From NCBI GenBank assembly GCA_030149165.1, contig JASBRY010000009.1:806001-870000 (forward strand): 64,000 nucleotides of DNA, written 5' to 3'. The DNA is from Phycisphaerales bacterium (GTDB lineage: Bacteria; Planctomycetota; Phycisphaerae; Phycisphaerales; UBA1924). The notes beneath the pieces were generated by a model that was not told where the DNA came from, searched no databases, and was given only the letters and a program-made list of their open reading frames with translations. Below, piece after piece: positions 1-9,024 of the stretch (position 1 is its first letter; the number at the start of each line of letters is the position of its first letter). A program made the position numbers and the translations under genes.

Positions 1-53
1 TGCTCCAACAGGTTTCCCTCCGCTCATCAGGGGTCTATCATCTCGACCCCGAT

Positions 54-100
54 GTGAGACGGGTCCAAGCGGATTGACGATTGACCCGCCCCGATCTCAC
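54..100 (+). promoter_or_regulatory. Structured 5' leader of rplU (hairpin)
   Basis: Two stacked helices are visible: GTGAGA (54-59) pairs with TCTCAC (95-100), and CGGGTC (60-65) pairs with GACCCG (83-88), with a six-base bulge on the 3' side. An alternative stem, GACCC (45-49) with GGGTC (61-65), would exclude the inner helix. The structure ends 13 bases before the GGAG ribosome-binding site. Leaders of L21 operons are known autoregulatory elements in other phyla; that this one works the same way is inference. Confidence 0.35.
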
Positions 101-125
101 GCGGCAGCTGAACGGAGCACCTCCA

Positions 126-461
126 ATGGCAGACACCTACGCAATCATCGAAGAGTCCGGCGGACAACGCAAGGTCACCGATGGCGAAACCATCTACATC
201 GATCTCTACAACGGCGGCGAAGCGAAAGCCGGCGACAAAATCGACATCGACAAAGTCCTCGTGGTCGGCTCCGTCGGCGGCGACGCAAAGCTCGGCGCTC
301 CATATGTCGACGGCGCGAAAGTGACCCTCGAAGTCGTCGAGCCGGTCGTCAAAGGCGACAAGCTCTACATCCACAAGTTCCGCACCAAGAGCACCTACCA
401 GCGCAAGACGGGTCACCGTCAACGCTACACCCAGGTGAAGGTCGCTGGGATTAAGGGCTGA
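126..461 (+). CDS. rplU: 50S ribosomal protein L21
   Basis: L21 is a structural protein of the large ribosomal subunit that binds 23S rRNA. The 111-residue product opens with the typical ADTYAIIEESGGQ segment and ends with the L21 signature region around KFRTKSTYQRKTGHRQ, so it is full length. An upstream in-frame start at 81 was rejected because the ATG at 126 has a GGAG box at 114-117 with eight-base spacing and gives the normal N terminus. In most bacteria rpmA (L27) follows directly. Here a strong terminator follows instead, so L27 must be encoded elsewhere. Confidence 0.96.
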   Translation: MADTYAIIEESGGQRKVTDGETIYIDLYNGGEAKAGDKIDIDKVLVVGSVGGDAKLGAPYVDGAKVTLEVVEPVVKGDKLYIHKFRTKSTYQRKTGHRQRYTQVKVAGIKG

Positions 462-484
462 GTTCCAATCAAATATTTGAAGTG

Positions 485-511
485 AAAACCCCGTCATATG
501 GCGGGGTTTTT
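485..511. terminator. Bidirectional rho-independent terminator
   Basis: AAAACCCCGYC stem (485-495) with a short ATATG loop and a GGGGTTTTT arm ending at 511. It has A-runs and T-runs on both sides, so it can terminate rplU on the plus strand and the convergent M28 peptidase gene on the minus strand. The minus-strand stop codon starts at its last base. Confidence 0.85.
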
Positions 512-1524
512 CAGTTCGGATTCGAGAGCGACCGCACCGCGGCATCAAGCGCATCCGTACATCTCGCCATCCTCACGAAATCCAGCGTCTCAATCGTGTC
601 GCTGGGTTTGTGGTAGTGGGGGTTACGGTACTCGCTCGTGTCCGTGATCATCGCGGCGGGGTACCCCTGCATCCAGTAGTTCGCGTGGTCGGAGCGGTAG
701 ATCGCGGTGACCATCGGAGGGAGCGGGGCCGCGACGATTGGGATGGTTCCCGCTTCGGACATGGATTGTGCGAGTTGGGTGATGAGGGGGGTGTCCGCCG
801 TGCGTCCGACGATCCCGATGTAGTTCGCGGTAGTTGGGAGTTCCATCCCGAGTTGTGCCGCCATCTGCGGCGGGAAGGGGTACTTCTGCGAGTTGGGTTC
901 GTCGGAGTAGTATCCCAACATTTCGAGCGAGAGCATCGCGATGATGTTTTCGCCTTTCATCTTCGATGAGAGCGCTGTGGTGAGCGATCCCATCCCGTTG
1001 GACTGCCCCTTCCCCGCGGCATCGCGCGAGTTGGAGTTCTCCTCATTGGTAAACGCGATGAACCGAAGCGTGCGTGGTTGTGGGTTGTCCGTGAATCGGC
1101 GCGCCAGCTCCAGCATCACCGCGACCCCCGATGCGTTGTCATCAGCGCCAGGAGTGTTGACCTCGGTATCGTAGTGTGCTCCGAGCACGATGAACTCGTC
1201 GGGATTGGTGGTCCCTGGGATCTCCGCGATGATGTTGACATCCTGAGGACGATCAGAGATCGGCAGCGCGGGCGTCGGCGCCAGATCCACTTGCAATCCC
1301 AACGCGACGAACTGATTCGCGATCCATCCACCTGCACGCGCGAGCTGATCGCGATCCGTCGCGTTTCGGTTGGGGAACTGAGTCGTGAGCGTGTGCACAT
1401 CTTCCCATAAGCGAGCTTCGGTCGTGGAGGGGAGGTTCGCATCACTCGAAACCTGAGTACTCGCGCATCCAGCAAGGATCAGTGTGCAGAGAAAGACAGC
1501 CGTCGATTTGAGCAAAGAGTCCAT
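511..1524 (-). CDS. M28-family zinc aminopeptidase, lipoprotein
   Basis: Predicted secreted lipoprotein metallopeptidase of 337 residues. The N terminus is a lipoprotein signal peptide with lipobox LAGC, acylated Cys20. The catalytic core shows the M28 zinc-site motifs in order: GAHYDTE (His117, Asp119), GADDNASG (Asp128), TNEEN (Glu161/Glu162), a later SDHANYW segment, and a C-terminal histidine in [11 protein letters not shown]28 enzymes remove N-terminal residues from peptides; the substrate cannot be read from sequence. It is convergent with rplU and shares its terminator. A second, larger M28 protein with a PDZ domain lies at 11.1 kb and is only distantly similar. Start choice is ATG at 1524; the upstream purine box is poorly spaced. 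Confidence 0.85.
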   Translation of the reverse strand: MDSLLKSTAVFLCTLILAGCASTQVSSDANLPSTTEARLWEDVHTLTTQFPNRNATDRDQLARAGGWIANQFVALGLQVDLAPTPALPISDRPQDVNIIAEIPGTTNPDEFIVLGAHYDTEVNTPGADDNASGVAVMLELARRFTDNPQPRTLRFIAFTNEENSNSRDAAGKGQSNGMGSLTTALSSKMKGENIIAMLSLEMLGYYSDEPNSQKYPFPPQMAAQLGMELPTTANYIGIVGRTADTPLITQLAQSMSEAGTIPIVAAPLPPMVTAIYRSDHANYWMQGYPAAMITDTSEYRNPHYHKPSDTIETLDFVRMARCTDALDAAVRSLSNPN

Positions 1525-1557
1525 CTCCGATCTTAGGTGCAGTGGGGTCCTCGGAAC

Positions 1558-2808
1558 TTACGGCAGATTCGGAGAGTATGTGAACTCGTAGGTCTCGAAC
1601 AACCCCGTGTCGTCGGCTACATCCAATTCCCATGCGGTGATTCCAACAATTGGATTCGTAGGAACCCAGATCGTCGAACCGTTGTTGTCATGCAGTTCCA
1701 GTCTGTTTGTGAGGTTCGTCGCGGCAAACTCATCCCAGAGCATGTTGAACCGATCCTCATACACATTCATGATCAGACTGAGAGATCGTGCATCAATCGC
1801 ATTGGTCGGGTTCCCCAGACTGATCAAGCGATCCTCACCCGGGAATACCCCAACACCAGAATACTGCAGCGTGGCGTTGTCATACTCATATCTGTACATC
1901 CCCGGAAGCACCGACGATCCACCAAGAAACGGCACATGAGTCCCTGACCCCCCAGGGGTGTACCCGCTCGCATTCCGCGTAACCCTGTCTGCAAGTTTTG
2001 AGTTCTTCAAGTCGAAGGTCACCGTCAGACGCTCAATCAAATCTCGGTCCTGATCAAGCGCGTACCCCGAGACAATCCCATTGAGAAACCGATACTCGGT
2101 CATATTCGAGTCGTTCTGCGTATTAATTAGAATCTCAACCGGATTCACGGCGTTCTTATACTCTTGCTCCCACTGATCGGCCGGGTCATACGGCTTCGTC
2201 AGTTCAATCTCAAAGGTGAGGTATTGACCCAAGAAAACAGAGCCGTTGGTGATCAGCACACTTCGCTCAATCCGAATCGGGAACACCACCTCCGTGTTGA
2301 GAAATGGAGTCCCATCGATATCCAGCAAAGTGAAAATCGTCTGTCGCGATGTGCCGCTGTCGGATTTCGGAGTGGTATCACGCGGCTCAAACGGACCACT
2401 TGACGCAAAGTCCGCAATATCCGCTCTATCCGCATGCGACGCAAAGGGTACCGAACCAAGCATCACACGAGGATCGAGCGTGGTGAAGGTTGGATCGCCG
2501 TCGAAACGCACCGCGATTTCGAGGTATCGATCCGCTCCATCAACAAACGCGCTGGTCCCAAAGTCCAGATCGACGCTGAAGAGCCCATCGGTGACCATGA
2601 CCGCGAGGTGCTCGTCGCTTCCGAGCGAGGTGCCGCCCGTGGATGCGTCGTAGAGATCGAACTGGAAGTCGTACAAGCCGTCGGCCATTCCTCCTTAGTC
2701 GGTGAGTGAACCTTGATAGGTAAACGCATTGGTCTGAGCGGATGCATTGGTCGGGAAGATCAGAGCAACGCACATCAACACAACAGGGAGAACAGTGGTC
2801 AGTTTCAT
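1558..2808 (-). pseudogene. Secreted surface-type protein interrupted by an in-frame TAA
   Basis: A continuous minus-strand frame begins with ATG at 2806-2808 and encodes a clear signal peptide (MKLTTVLPVVLMCVALIF..., cleavage near ASA-QT), then FTYQGSLTD, then TAA (2695-2697). It continues in the same frame as GGMADGLYDFQFDLYD and another 370 residues. The FTYQG(S/Q)L-x-D...GLYDFQF junction is a recurring planctomycete motif at the start of mature secreted proteins, so both parts belong to one gene. Downstream are YLEIAVRFDG and PRVMLGSVPFASHADRA, as in the family. The C-terminal two thirds are of unknown function. The ATG after the stop would start a product without a signal peptide, and its GGAGG box is too close. 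Nonsense mutation, recoding or sequencing error are all possible. Confidence 0.7.
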
Positions 2809-2995
2809 GGATATCCCTCTCATATATGGAATCCCTTGGAATGGATTTGGACTCTCGAATGTTATCCGAAACGCGATGCTCGTAAAAGTGCAATTCCTCG
2901 CGGGATTCCCTGTCTGCGGCGGAATCTCTTATCGTCTATAGTTGATATCAAACCAACGGATACCGCCAATTGCCTCTCGATACGGAGATCTCCCG

Positions 2996-4234
2996 ATGAA
3001 CACCACCGCTGAACCGATCACCATGACCAAGGACGGGCTCCAGGTCCCTTCAAACCCAATCATCCCCTTCATCATCGGCGATGGGACCGGTCCGGACATC
3101 TGGAACGCATCGGTCAAGGTCTTCGACGCCGCGGTCGAAAAAGCATACAACAGCGAACGCAAACTGCATTGGCACGAAACCCTCGCGGGACAGAAAGCGT
3201 TCGACGAGACGGGAGATTGGCTCCCAGAGCAGACCCTCGAGGACTTCCGCAAGTACCTCGTCGGGATCAAAGGCCCACTCACCACCCCAGTGGGAGGCGG
3301 GATCCGCTCGCTCAATGTCGCGCTGCGTCAGATCCTCGACCTCTACACCTGCTTGCGTCCAGTGCGTTGGTTCGAGGGGGTGCCCTCTCCTGTGAAGGCG
3401 CCAGAGAAGACCAACATGACGATCTTCCGCGAGAACTCCGAGGACATCTACGCCGGGATCGAGTTCGAGGAAGGCAGCGACGACAACAAGAAGTTCCGCA
3501 AGCTGATGAAGGAGCACTTCCCGAAGCGCTTCGAGAAGATCCGCTTCCCGAAGTCCTCCGGATTCGGTCTCAAGCCGATCTCCAAGAAGGGAACCACGCG
3601 GCTCGTCAAAGCCGCGATCCAGTATGCGATCGATAACGATTCCGACTCCGTCACGCTCGTGCACAAGGGGAACATCATGAAGTTCACCGAGGGCGCGTTC
3701 ATGGAGTGGGGATACGAGGTCGCTCGCGAGCAGTTCGGCGCCCAGCTCCTCGATGGAGGTCCCTGGTGCACGCTCAAGAATCCGAAGACCGACAAAGAGA
3801 TCATCATCAAGGATGTCATCGCGGACGCGTTCCTGCAGCAGATCCTCACGCGTCCCGCGGAGTACGATGTCGTCGCGACGATGAACCTCAATGGGGATTA
3901 CATCTCCGACGCGCTCGCCGCGTGCGTGGGAGGGATCGGCATCGCGCCAGGCGCCAACATCAACTACGACACAGGACACGCGATCTTCGAAGCGACCCAC
4001 GGCACCGCACCCAAGTACGCGAACCAAGACAAGGTCAATCCAGGATCCGTCATCCTCTCAGGAGAGATGATGCTGAGATTCATGGGCTGGACCGAAGCCG
4101 CGGACCTGATCATCAAGGGGATGAACGGCGCGATCGGCGCGAAGACCGTCACCTACGACTTCGAGCGACTGATGGAAGGGGCCACCCTCCGCAAGTGCTC
4201 GGAGTTTGGGGATGATGTGGTGAGTCATATGTAG
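2996..4234 (+). CDS. icd: NADP-dependent isocitrate dehydrogenase
   Basis: Oxidative decarboxylation of isocitrate to 2-oxoglutarate in the TCA cycle, cytoplasmic homodimer. The 412-residue protein matches the E. coli-type enzyme in length and motifs: [10 protein letters not shown] near the N terminus, [13 protein letters not shown] (Ser105 equals the phosphorylatable serine of E. coli Icd), [10 protein letters not shown], and [17 protein letters not shown]. The Lys-Tyr pair in GTAPKY and the downstream Tyr/Arg in [15 protein letters not shown] are NADP determinants in the family. An upstream ATG at 2942 was rejected in favour of ATG 2996, which has GGAG at 2984-2987. No isocitrate dehydrogenase kinase/phosphatase gene lies in the window. 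Confidence 0.95.
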   Translation: MNTTAEPITMTKDGLQVPSNPIIPFIIGDGTGPDIWNASVKVFDAAVEKAYNSERKLHWHETLAGQKAFDETGDWLPEQTLEDFRKYLVGIKGPLTTPVGGGIRSLNVALRQILDLYTCLRPVRWFEGVPSPVKAPEKTNMTIFRENSEDIYAGIEFEEGSDDNKKFRKLMKEHFPKRFEKIRFPKSSGFGLKPISKKGTTRLVKAAIQYAIDNDSDSVTLVHKGNIMKFTEGAFMEWGYEVAREQFGAQLLDGGPWCTLKNPKTDKEIIIKDVIADAFLQQILTRPAEYDVVATMNLNGDYISDALAACVGGIGIAPGANINYDTGHAIFEATHGTAPKYANQDKVNPGSVILSGEMMLRFMGWTEAADLIIKGMNGAIGAKTVTYDFERLMEGATLRKCSEFGDDVVSHM

Positions 4235-4244
4235 TTTGTCAGCC

Positions 4245-4757
4245 CTACCTGTCTTTGCTGGATTTAATTTTCCATTTTTGTATTAATGGAATTATGTTCA
4301 CAATAATACCCAGGATTATGACAATCCAGCCAATCCAGACCCATCCTGTTAAGTCAGGGGCAATGTAGTTCCATGGTGAAGATAGTTCATCTGCCTTCAG
4401 AAACGGTGCTGTGCTTAGCAAGCCGCCGCCTAAAATGATCAATACGGCTGAGAGAGTCTTGTATGGCCGAGTAGTTTCGATGTGCTCTACTAATGCGCTG
4501 TATTGTATCTTAATCTCGATATACTCAGATATTTTCTCTTTTTGTTCAGCGCAAATATCTCGTAGTTTGTTGTAGTCTTCCCTTAGAGCTTGTTCGTGCC
4601 TGTCCCTTGCCAGGCGATCGGCTTGTCCTGGTTTAAGATTTATGTAATCGTGCTCAGTAATTGATTGGCTTGCGACATCTTTTTCTGCGGAAGTCATCCC
4701 AATGCTGGTTACATCTGCGATCGATTCCTTCGGTAAGTTGTCTGATTCACCTGGCAC
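4245..4757 (-). CDS. Two-helix membrane protein, candidate toxin of a Panacea TA module
   Basis: 170 residues, no recognised domain. Residues 1-50 are polar, 50-95 form a charged likely coiled coil, 101-120 and 138-160 are hydrophobic membrane helices, and the tail is Lys-rich. It begins two bases after the stop of the upstream Panacea-domain gene, so the two are almost certainly co-transcribed and translationally coupled. Panacea-domain antitoxins are known to pair with many unrelated toxins, some of them small membrane proteins that perturb membrane integrity. By position and topology this is the candidate toxin. The base composition is visibly AT-richer than that of flanking genes, which suggests horizontal transfer. 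Alternatives are an unrelated membrane protein or an effector anchored by its helices. Confidence 0.6.
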   Translation of the reverse strand: MPGESDNLPKESIADVTSIGMTSAEKDVASQSITEHDYINLKPGQADRLARDRHEQALREDYNKLRDICAEQKEKISEYIEIKIQYSALVEHIETTRPYKTLSAVLIILGGGLLSTAPFLKADELSSPWNYIAPDLTGWVWIGWIVIILGIIVNIIPLIQKWKIKSSKDR

Positions 4758-4759
4758 AA

Positions 4760-5281
4760 TTAAGACGCTTTCAAGTTTGCTGCAAGCTGGTCTTTATAGT
4801 GCTTCATTATTAGTTCGTTTGGGATTTGTAGTTTTTTGGGAATCTCAGCTTCGTATTGTTGTGTTATTGTGTGCCAAGGTGTGCCAGGCATATGTGTGAT
4901 ATCTCTGAGTTGCCATGCTGTAAGGTGGCCATAAGAAGATAGAATCTTTCTGATAAGTTGATCAACAAATGCCCGTTCGTTATCATCAAGATCGTTGATA
5001 GAGGGTTCAGTTAACTGTAGCTTTCCATCGACTATGTCAAATATTTTCGCTTTCGATGTAACTGGCTTCTTCTTGAAACTTTTAAAGGCGTGATACAAAT
5101 CTGGTATAACGGGACCGTGGTCCCATGCCTGGACAGGATCATCGAACAGTGGTTTTTCTTTTAGTGCAAGATTCCAGCCATGTGCAATGTATGCAAGTTT
5201 GATAACTTGCATCTGAGTCAATGCAGTCGCAGTTTCAGATGCGACATCAAGAATATGATTTGCAATTGCCTCTGCTTGCAT
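4760..5281 (-). CDS. Panacea/SocA (DUF4065) domain protein, candidate antitoxin
   Basis: 173 residues covering a whole DUF4065 domain. The diagnostic features are LTQMQVIKLAYIAHGWNLAL near the N terminus, a short PLFDDPVQAWDHGPVIPDLYHAF block, and a late SSYGHLTAWQLRDITHMPGTPW block. This domain (SocA, GepA, PanA) neutralises toxins by direct binding or acts as an adaptor for proteolysis. The gene is AT-rich and lies in an island between icd and a PEP-CTERM gene. It has its own near-consensus promoter (5302-5330) giving a very short leader. The immediate downstream partner is the two-helix membrane protein described above. A domain call is secure; the toxin-antitoxin role is inferred from family and pairing. 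Confidence 0.8.
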   Translation of the reverse strand: MQAEAIANHILDVASETATALTQMQVIKLAYIAHGWNLALKEKPLFDDPVQAWDHGPVIPDLYHAFKSFKKKPVTSKAKIFDIVDGKLQLTEPSINDLDDNERAFVDQLIRKILSSYGHLTAWQLRDITHMPGTPWHTITQQYEAEIPKKLQIPNELIMKHYKDQLAANLKAS

Positions 5282-5301
5282 CTGATTCGTCCGCCTATCC
5301 T

Positions 5302-5330
5302 ATCATAGACCAAACTGGAAGCGGAGTCAA
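5302..5330 (-). promoter_or_regulatory. Sigma-70 promoter of the Panacea TA pair with palindrome over the -10
   Basis: On the minus strand TTGACT (5325-5330) and TATGAT (5302-5307) are separated by exactly 17 bases. The -10 sits in a nine-base palindrome CTATGATAG, a plausible operator for autorepression. The predicted start point is only about 14 bases before the ATG. Confidence 0.7.
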
Positions 5331-5458
5331 TAAAAGATTGGCTGCAAATCATTCAGTTGAGAACAGTTATTGCAGCGTTAAGCTTTCTATTTTTGAATGA
5401 CCAGGAGTGTTTGTTAATTGCATCCAACCCCCCTCCCTCTGCGAATAAATCCCCAGTC

Positions 5459-5476
5459 GCCGGGGTTTCTCCCGGC
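5459..5476 (+). other. Leader hairpin upstream of the PEP-CTERM gene
   Basis: GCCGGG and CCCGGC arms with a six-base GTTTCT interval lie about 33 bases before the ATG at 5509. No T-run follows, so it is more likely an mRNA leader structure than a terminator. The rest of 5282-5458 shows only the divergent promoter described above. Confidence 0.4.
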
Positions 5477-5508
5477 TGTGTGTCTATCTACAGAGAGAGG
5501 AAAACAGG

Positions 5509-6078
5509 ATGATTAAATCAGTAATTGCAGCATCGGCGATGCTTGTCGCGACGACCGCCGCCGCTTCGGTCTACAACGAGTCCATCGATGGCGATCTCTC
5601 CGGCGATCGCTTCAACCCAACGATGATCAGCGTCGACAACGGCCTCAACACCGTCACGATGCAGGTCGTCGATTCCGCAAGCGGCGGGGATCGTGATTAC
5701 TTCACCTTCTCCATCGGCGCGGGACAGTCGATCGACTCGATCGTCGTCACCGACGCGTTCAACCCAGCCGGCGGATTCGACAGCACGGCGTTCGTTGGTC
5801 TCGCGTTCGACAGCATCTTTGATTTCGATCCAGATACCTTCGTTGGTCCAGGACTGCAGGGATTCGTGCTCACGGACATGAGCGTCGTCGGCGCCGAATC
5901 GATCGAAACACTCAGCGGCGGATTGACCTCCCTCGGAGCCGGGGATTACTCGTTCTGGGTCCAGCAGACCGGCAGCGACCTGACCGAACTCTCGCTCGCG
6001 ATCAATGTCGTCCCATCCCCAAGCGCGATGGGTGTCCTCGCGTTGGGTGGACTCGCGGCTGTGCGTCGCCGTCGATAA
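5509..6078 (+). CDS. PEP-CTERM-type exported protein
   Basis: 189-residue exported protein. The N terminus is a cleavable signal peptide (MIKSVIAASAMLVATTAAASV). The body is a beta-rich, Asp/Gly/Ser-rich domain resembling other planctomycete extracellular proteins of unknown role. The C terminus is a tripartite sorting signal: VPSPSAM motif (a PEP variant), hydrophobic helix GVLALGGLAAV, and RRRR at the very end. Such signals are processed by exosortase-type enzymes, placing the mature protein at the cell envelope or in extracellular polymer; no exosortase is in the window. GAGAGAGGAAAACAGG precedes the ATG. A strong terminator follows 32 bases after the stop, so the gene is monocistronic. 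Confidence 0.85.
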   Translation: MIKSVIAASAMLVATTAAASVYNESIDGDLSGDRFNPTMISVDNGLNTVTMQVVDSASGGDRDYFTFSIGAGQSIDSIVVTDAFNPAGGFDSTAFVGLAFDSIFDFDPDTFVGPGLQGFVLTDMSVVGAESIETLSGGLTSLGAGDYSFWVQQTGSDLTELSLAINVVPSPSAMGVLALGGLAAVRRRR

Positions 6079-6110
6079 ACTGGCGAAATCAACCAGATTC
6101 GTATACAGTG

Positions 6111-6141
6111 CACGGAGGTCTTTATGGCCTCCGTGTTTCTT
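6111..6141 (+). terminator. Rho-independent terminator of the PEP-CTERM gene
   Basis: CACGGAGG (6111-6118) pairs perfectly with CCTCCGTG (6128-6135), followed by TTTCTTTC. It ends just before the GGAG box of the next gene. Confidence 0.8.
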
Positions 6142-6156
6142 TCAATGGAGCGAATC

Positions 6157-6819
6157 ATGTTGAGCAATCGAGTCATGTGGACAGGGATGGTGCTGGGAGC
6201 GTTGGTCGCAGGGTCAGCGATGACTGGATGCGCCTCGACAGGGATCGCCGTGCGCGAGACCTTGGGGACTCCCAAGCGTGAGCAGCTCGTGGATCGCGTT
6301 GATGAGACACGCGATGCGCAAGAGTCCGCGAAAGAGCAGTTCGCGACCACGCTCGATGAGCTCAAGTCCCTCACCAACTTCGACGGAGGCGAACTCGAAG
6401 ACGCGTACTCACGGCTCAAAAAGCAGTACGAACGCGCAGAGAATCGCGCGGAGAAGGTGTCGTCCAAGATCAAGTCCGTCGAGCGTGTGGGCGATGCGTT
6501 GTTCGAGGAGTGGGAAGAGGAACTCGAAGAGTACTCAACCGAATCGCTCCGCAGCGCCTCTGAGCAACAGCTTGACGAGACACGCCGAGCGTTTAACAGC
6601 GTTTTACGCGCGATGAAAGCCGCGGAATCGAAAATGGGACCGGTGCTCAATGCGTTCGGAGATCAGGTGCTGTTCCTCAAGCACAACCTCAACGCACGCG
6701 CGATCGCATCGCTTGATGACACGCTGCTCGAACTTGAGTCAGAGATCGCATCGCTGATCGCGGATATGGAAGCATCTATCGACGAAGCGAACTCGTTCAT
6801 CGACGAGATGGGCAGTTGA
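6157..6819 (+). CDS. DUF2959 lipoprotein
   Basis: 220-residue lipoprotein of the DUF2959 family. The signal peptide ends in lipobox MTGC (acylated Cys25). The remainder is highly charged and helical with heptad-like spacing (DELKSLTNFDGGELEDAYSRL, EEELEEYSTESL), so it is probably an elongated coiled-coil periplasmic protein. Family members are widespread in marine bacteria and have no assigned biochemical function. An upstream ATG at 6124 lies inside the preceding terminator; ATG 6157 has GGAG at 6147-6150 and places the signal peptide correctly. The stop abuts the stop of the convergent glycosyltransferase gene. Confidence 0.82.
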   Translation: MLSNRVMWTGMVLGALVAGSAMTGCASTGIAVRETLGTPKREQLVDRVDETRDAQESAKEQFATTLDELKSLTNFDGGELEDAYSRLKKQYERAENRAEKVSSKIKSVERVGDALFEEWEEELEEYSTESLRSASEQQLDETRRAFNSVLRAMKAAESKMGPVLNAFGDQVLFLKHNLNARAIASLDDTLLELESEIASLIADMEASIDEANSFIDEMGS

Positions 6820-8055
6820 TCAAACAGGCTGCGTCTGCGGACGCGGGCACGAATCGACGAGATTAAACATCTGATCTACGCGGTGCTCCCACAAGCAGGT
6901 GTTCTCCGCATGTATACGCCCTCGGCGTGCTTGCTCGAGCGCCACATCGGGTTGTGCGAGCAGTTCATCGATCTTCTCGCGCGCGTTGTGCAGGTTGGTT
7001 CCCGACCAATCGAACAATGTCGCGGTGGGGTTGGTGTGCGTCGCGGCCATGGATCCATTGAAATCATGACGGACCATCAATCGATCATCCGCGACGACGC
7101 ACGCGCCACCCGCCATCGCTTGCATGATGCGTTCGGAATACGAATGCACAAACTGCGTCGGTCCCCACGCGAGCCCAATCCGACCTCTGCTGAACGCATC
7201 GGCGCACTGTGCGTAGGTCGCTTGCCCGGCGTACTTGATTGTCCCGCTGCAGTGCTTCGCCCACTCGTCTGATCCGAAGACGCCGACCTTGAGTCCCTGG
7301 AGCGCTTTGACCGTTTCGATCCTCCGGAATCGGTTGACGATCGCGATGACCAGATTCCAGAGGTGTTTCTGTGTGGTCCACTTCCCAGTGATGATCCCGC
7401 GTGATCCCAGCGCGATATCGCACGCGGCGACATATCCAAGCTTTGGATCGCGGATCATCATGTTCGCGAGCGAGTTGATCAGCTGGACCATTCCAGGATC
7501 TTTAATCTCCGCGATCGCTTCATCGATCTCTTCCTGAGGACGCACGGAGCTCGTGACCACGACATCAAACTCGCGATTTACGAAGTTCTCAGGAGTCATC
7601 GAATCCAGATCGCACAGCGCCGAGCGCGGGATGCCGTGGGGGATGAACGCGTGCACGAGATTCGGGAATCGGTACCGAAGCAAGTGCGTGTCATCAATGC
7701 AAGGCAGCGCGAGTCGATAGTTGGACAACGAGTTGATCCGATTCCATTGATCGATCGCTCCATCGGAGAGACCAAACGGATGATCGACATAATACTGGAT
7801 CGCGCGCATCTGAGAATCAGGTGAGAACAGCGCCGGCGGGAGCCCCTCCAGCGAGTTGCCAGTGTTCATGAAGAACAGTGTGCCATCTGTAGGCATGTGG
7901 TCGTGGGAGAGGTTGAAGATCTCTGCGTCGTAGCCTTTCGCTTTGAACGCTTCGAGGATCTCCTCCGACATGGCGCCGAGCAGGTCGAACTGCGACTGGT
8001 AGAGCGAATGGATCCAGATTTTCTCTTGCGACGGCTGATTCTGTGGATTCTGCAT
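6820..8055 (-). CDS. Glycosyltransferase-like protein (CgeB/GT1-type C-terminal domain)
   Basis: About 411 residues. The C-terminal third has a GT-B style segment (IGLAWGPTQFVHSYSERI, then MQAMAGGACVVADDR) in which an activated nucleotide-sugar donor would be bound, as in the CgeB-like family of DUF3880-type glycosyltransferases. The N-terminal half has a Rossmann-like start (IWIHSLYQSQFDLLGAMSEEI) and no signal peptide, so it is cytoplasmic. Acceptor and sugar cannot be predicted. ATG 8055 was taken; a GTG at 8079 in frame is an alternative, and neither has a good Shine-Dalgarno box. It is the last gene of the lipB-to-thyA minus-strand run, 42 bases after thyA, and could be co-transcribed. 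Confidence 0.6.
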   Translation of the reverse strand: MQNPQNQPSQEKIWIHSLYQSQFDLLGAMSEEILEAFKAKGYDAEIFNLSHDHMPTDGTLFFMNTGNSLEGLPPALFSPDSQMRAIQYYVDHPFGLSDGAIDQWNRINSLSNYRLALPCIDDTHLLRYRFPNLVHAFIPHGIPRSALCDLDSMTPENFVNREFDVVVTSSVRPQEEIDEAIAEIKDPGMVQLINSLANMMIRDPKLGYVAACDIALGSRGIITGKWTTQKHLWNLVIAIVNRFRRIETVKALQGLKVGVFGSDEWAKHCSGTIKYAGQATYAQCADAFSRGRIGLAWGPTQFVHSYSERIMQAMAGGACVVADDRLMVRHDFNGSMAATHTNPTATLFDWSGTNLHNAREKIDELLAQPDVALEQARRGRIHAENTCLWEHRVDQMFNLVDSCPRPQTQPV

Positions 8056-8097
8056 ACCAAAGTATCGGCAGATCAGCACAATTTCAGCAGATTCAGA

Positions 8098-8958
8098 TCA
8101 GACCGCGACCACGCCTTTGATATGAGGATGGGGGTCGTAATCCTTGAGCTCAAAGTCCTCGAACTTGAATCCGAAGATGTCGTGTACATCATGATTCAAG
8201 CACATCTTGGGGAGTGGTCTTGGATCGCGATCGAGTTGCTCCTCGACCTGCGAGAGGTGATTGATATAGATATGCGCATCGCCGAGCGTGTGCACAAACT
8301 TCCCGGCTCGGAGTCCCGTCACCTGCGCGACCATTTTGGTGAGCAGCGCGTATGAAGCGATATTGAACGGCACCCCAAGGAACAGATCCGCTGAACGCTG
8401 ATACATCTGGCACGAGAGCCAATCGGGTCCCTTGTCCTTTGATCGCGCCACATGGAACTGGAACAAGCAGTGGCAGGGGGGCAGCGCCATGTCATCCACC
8501 TGCGCCGGATTCCAAGCCGTCACGATGTGTCTGCGTGAGTATGGATTCTTCTTGATCCCCTCGATCAGATGTGTGATCTGATCAAGCGTCGATCCATCGG
8601 GACACGCCCATGAACGCCATTGGTGCCCGTAGACTGGTCCCAGATCGCCGTTCTCATCCGCCCATTCGTCCCAGATGCGGACATTGTGCTCTTTGAGGTA
8701 GCTGATGTTGGTATCGCCGCTGAGGAACCAGAGCAGTTCGTGGATGATCGAACGCAGGTGGAGCTTCTTGGTCGTCACGATCGGGAATCCCGCGGCTTGT
8801 CCTGTGCGGATCTCGTGCTCGATCGCTCCTGGCGCGTGCGGATCAAGGTAATAGCTGGACTGGTGTCCGAAAATGGACAGGGTCCCGACCCCTGTGCGAT
8901 CATCGCAAGGGGTGCCTTCTTTGAGCACGCGTTTGAGGATATCGAGATATTGGATCAT
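8098..8958 (-). CDS. thyA: Thymidylate synthase (ThyA)
   Basis: Converts dUMP and methylene-tetrahydrofolate to dTMP and dihydrofolate in the cytoplasm. The 286-residue protein carries the whole family fold: [14 protein letters not shown], the GPVYGHQWR loop, the catalytic nucleophile Cys162 in [10 protein letters not shown], and [19 protein letters not shown], followed by [12 protein letters not shown]. All active-site residues seem intact. It lies 66 bases downstream of aroA on the same strand and probably belongs to the same operon. No folA or thyX was seen in the window; the folate precursor gene folE2 is at 60 kb. Confidence 0.97.
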   Translation of the reverse strand: MIQYLDILKRVLKEGTPCDDRTGVGTLSIFGHQSSYYLDPHAPGAIEHEIRTGQAAGFPIVTTKKLHLRSIIHELLWFLSGDTNISYLKEHNVRIWDEWADENGDLGPVYGHQWRSWACPDGSTLDQITHLIEGIKKNPYSRRHIVTAWNPAQVDDMALPPCHCLFQFHVARSKDKGPDWLSCQMYQRSADLFLGVPFNIASYALLTKMVAQVTGLRAGKFVHTLGDAHIYINHLSQVEEQLDRDPRPLPKMCLNHDVHDIFGFKFEDFELKDYDPHPHIKGVVAV

Positions 8959-9024
8959 GATTCTTCACCATACAGCACAGCACGGATCGCCGCAAATAGA
9001 ATCTGAAATCAGCGATCAGACCTT

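Noticed and set aside
3050-4027. 325-codon minus-strand frame
   Set aside because: Antisense to icd; composition is that of a shadow frame, without motifs or ribosome site.
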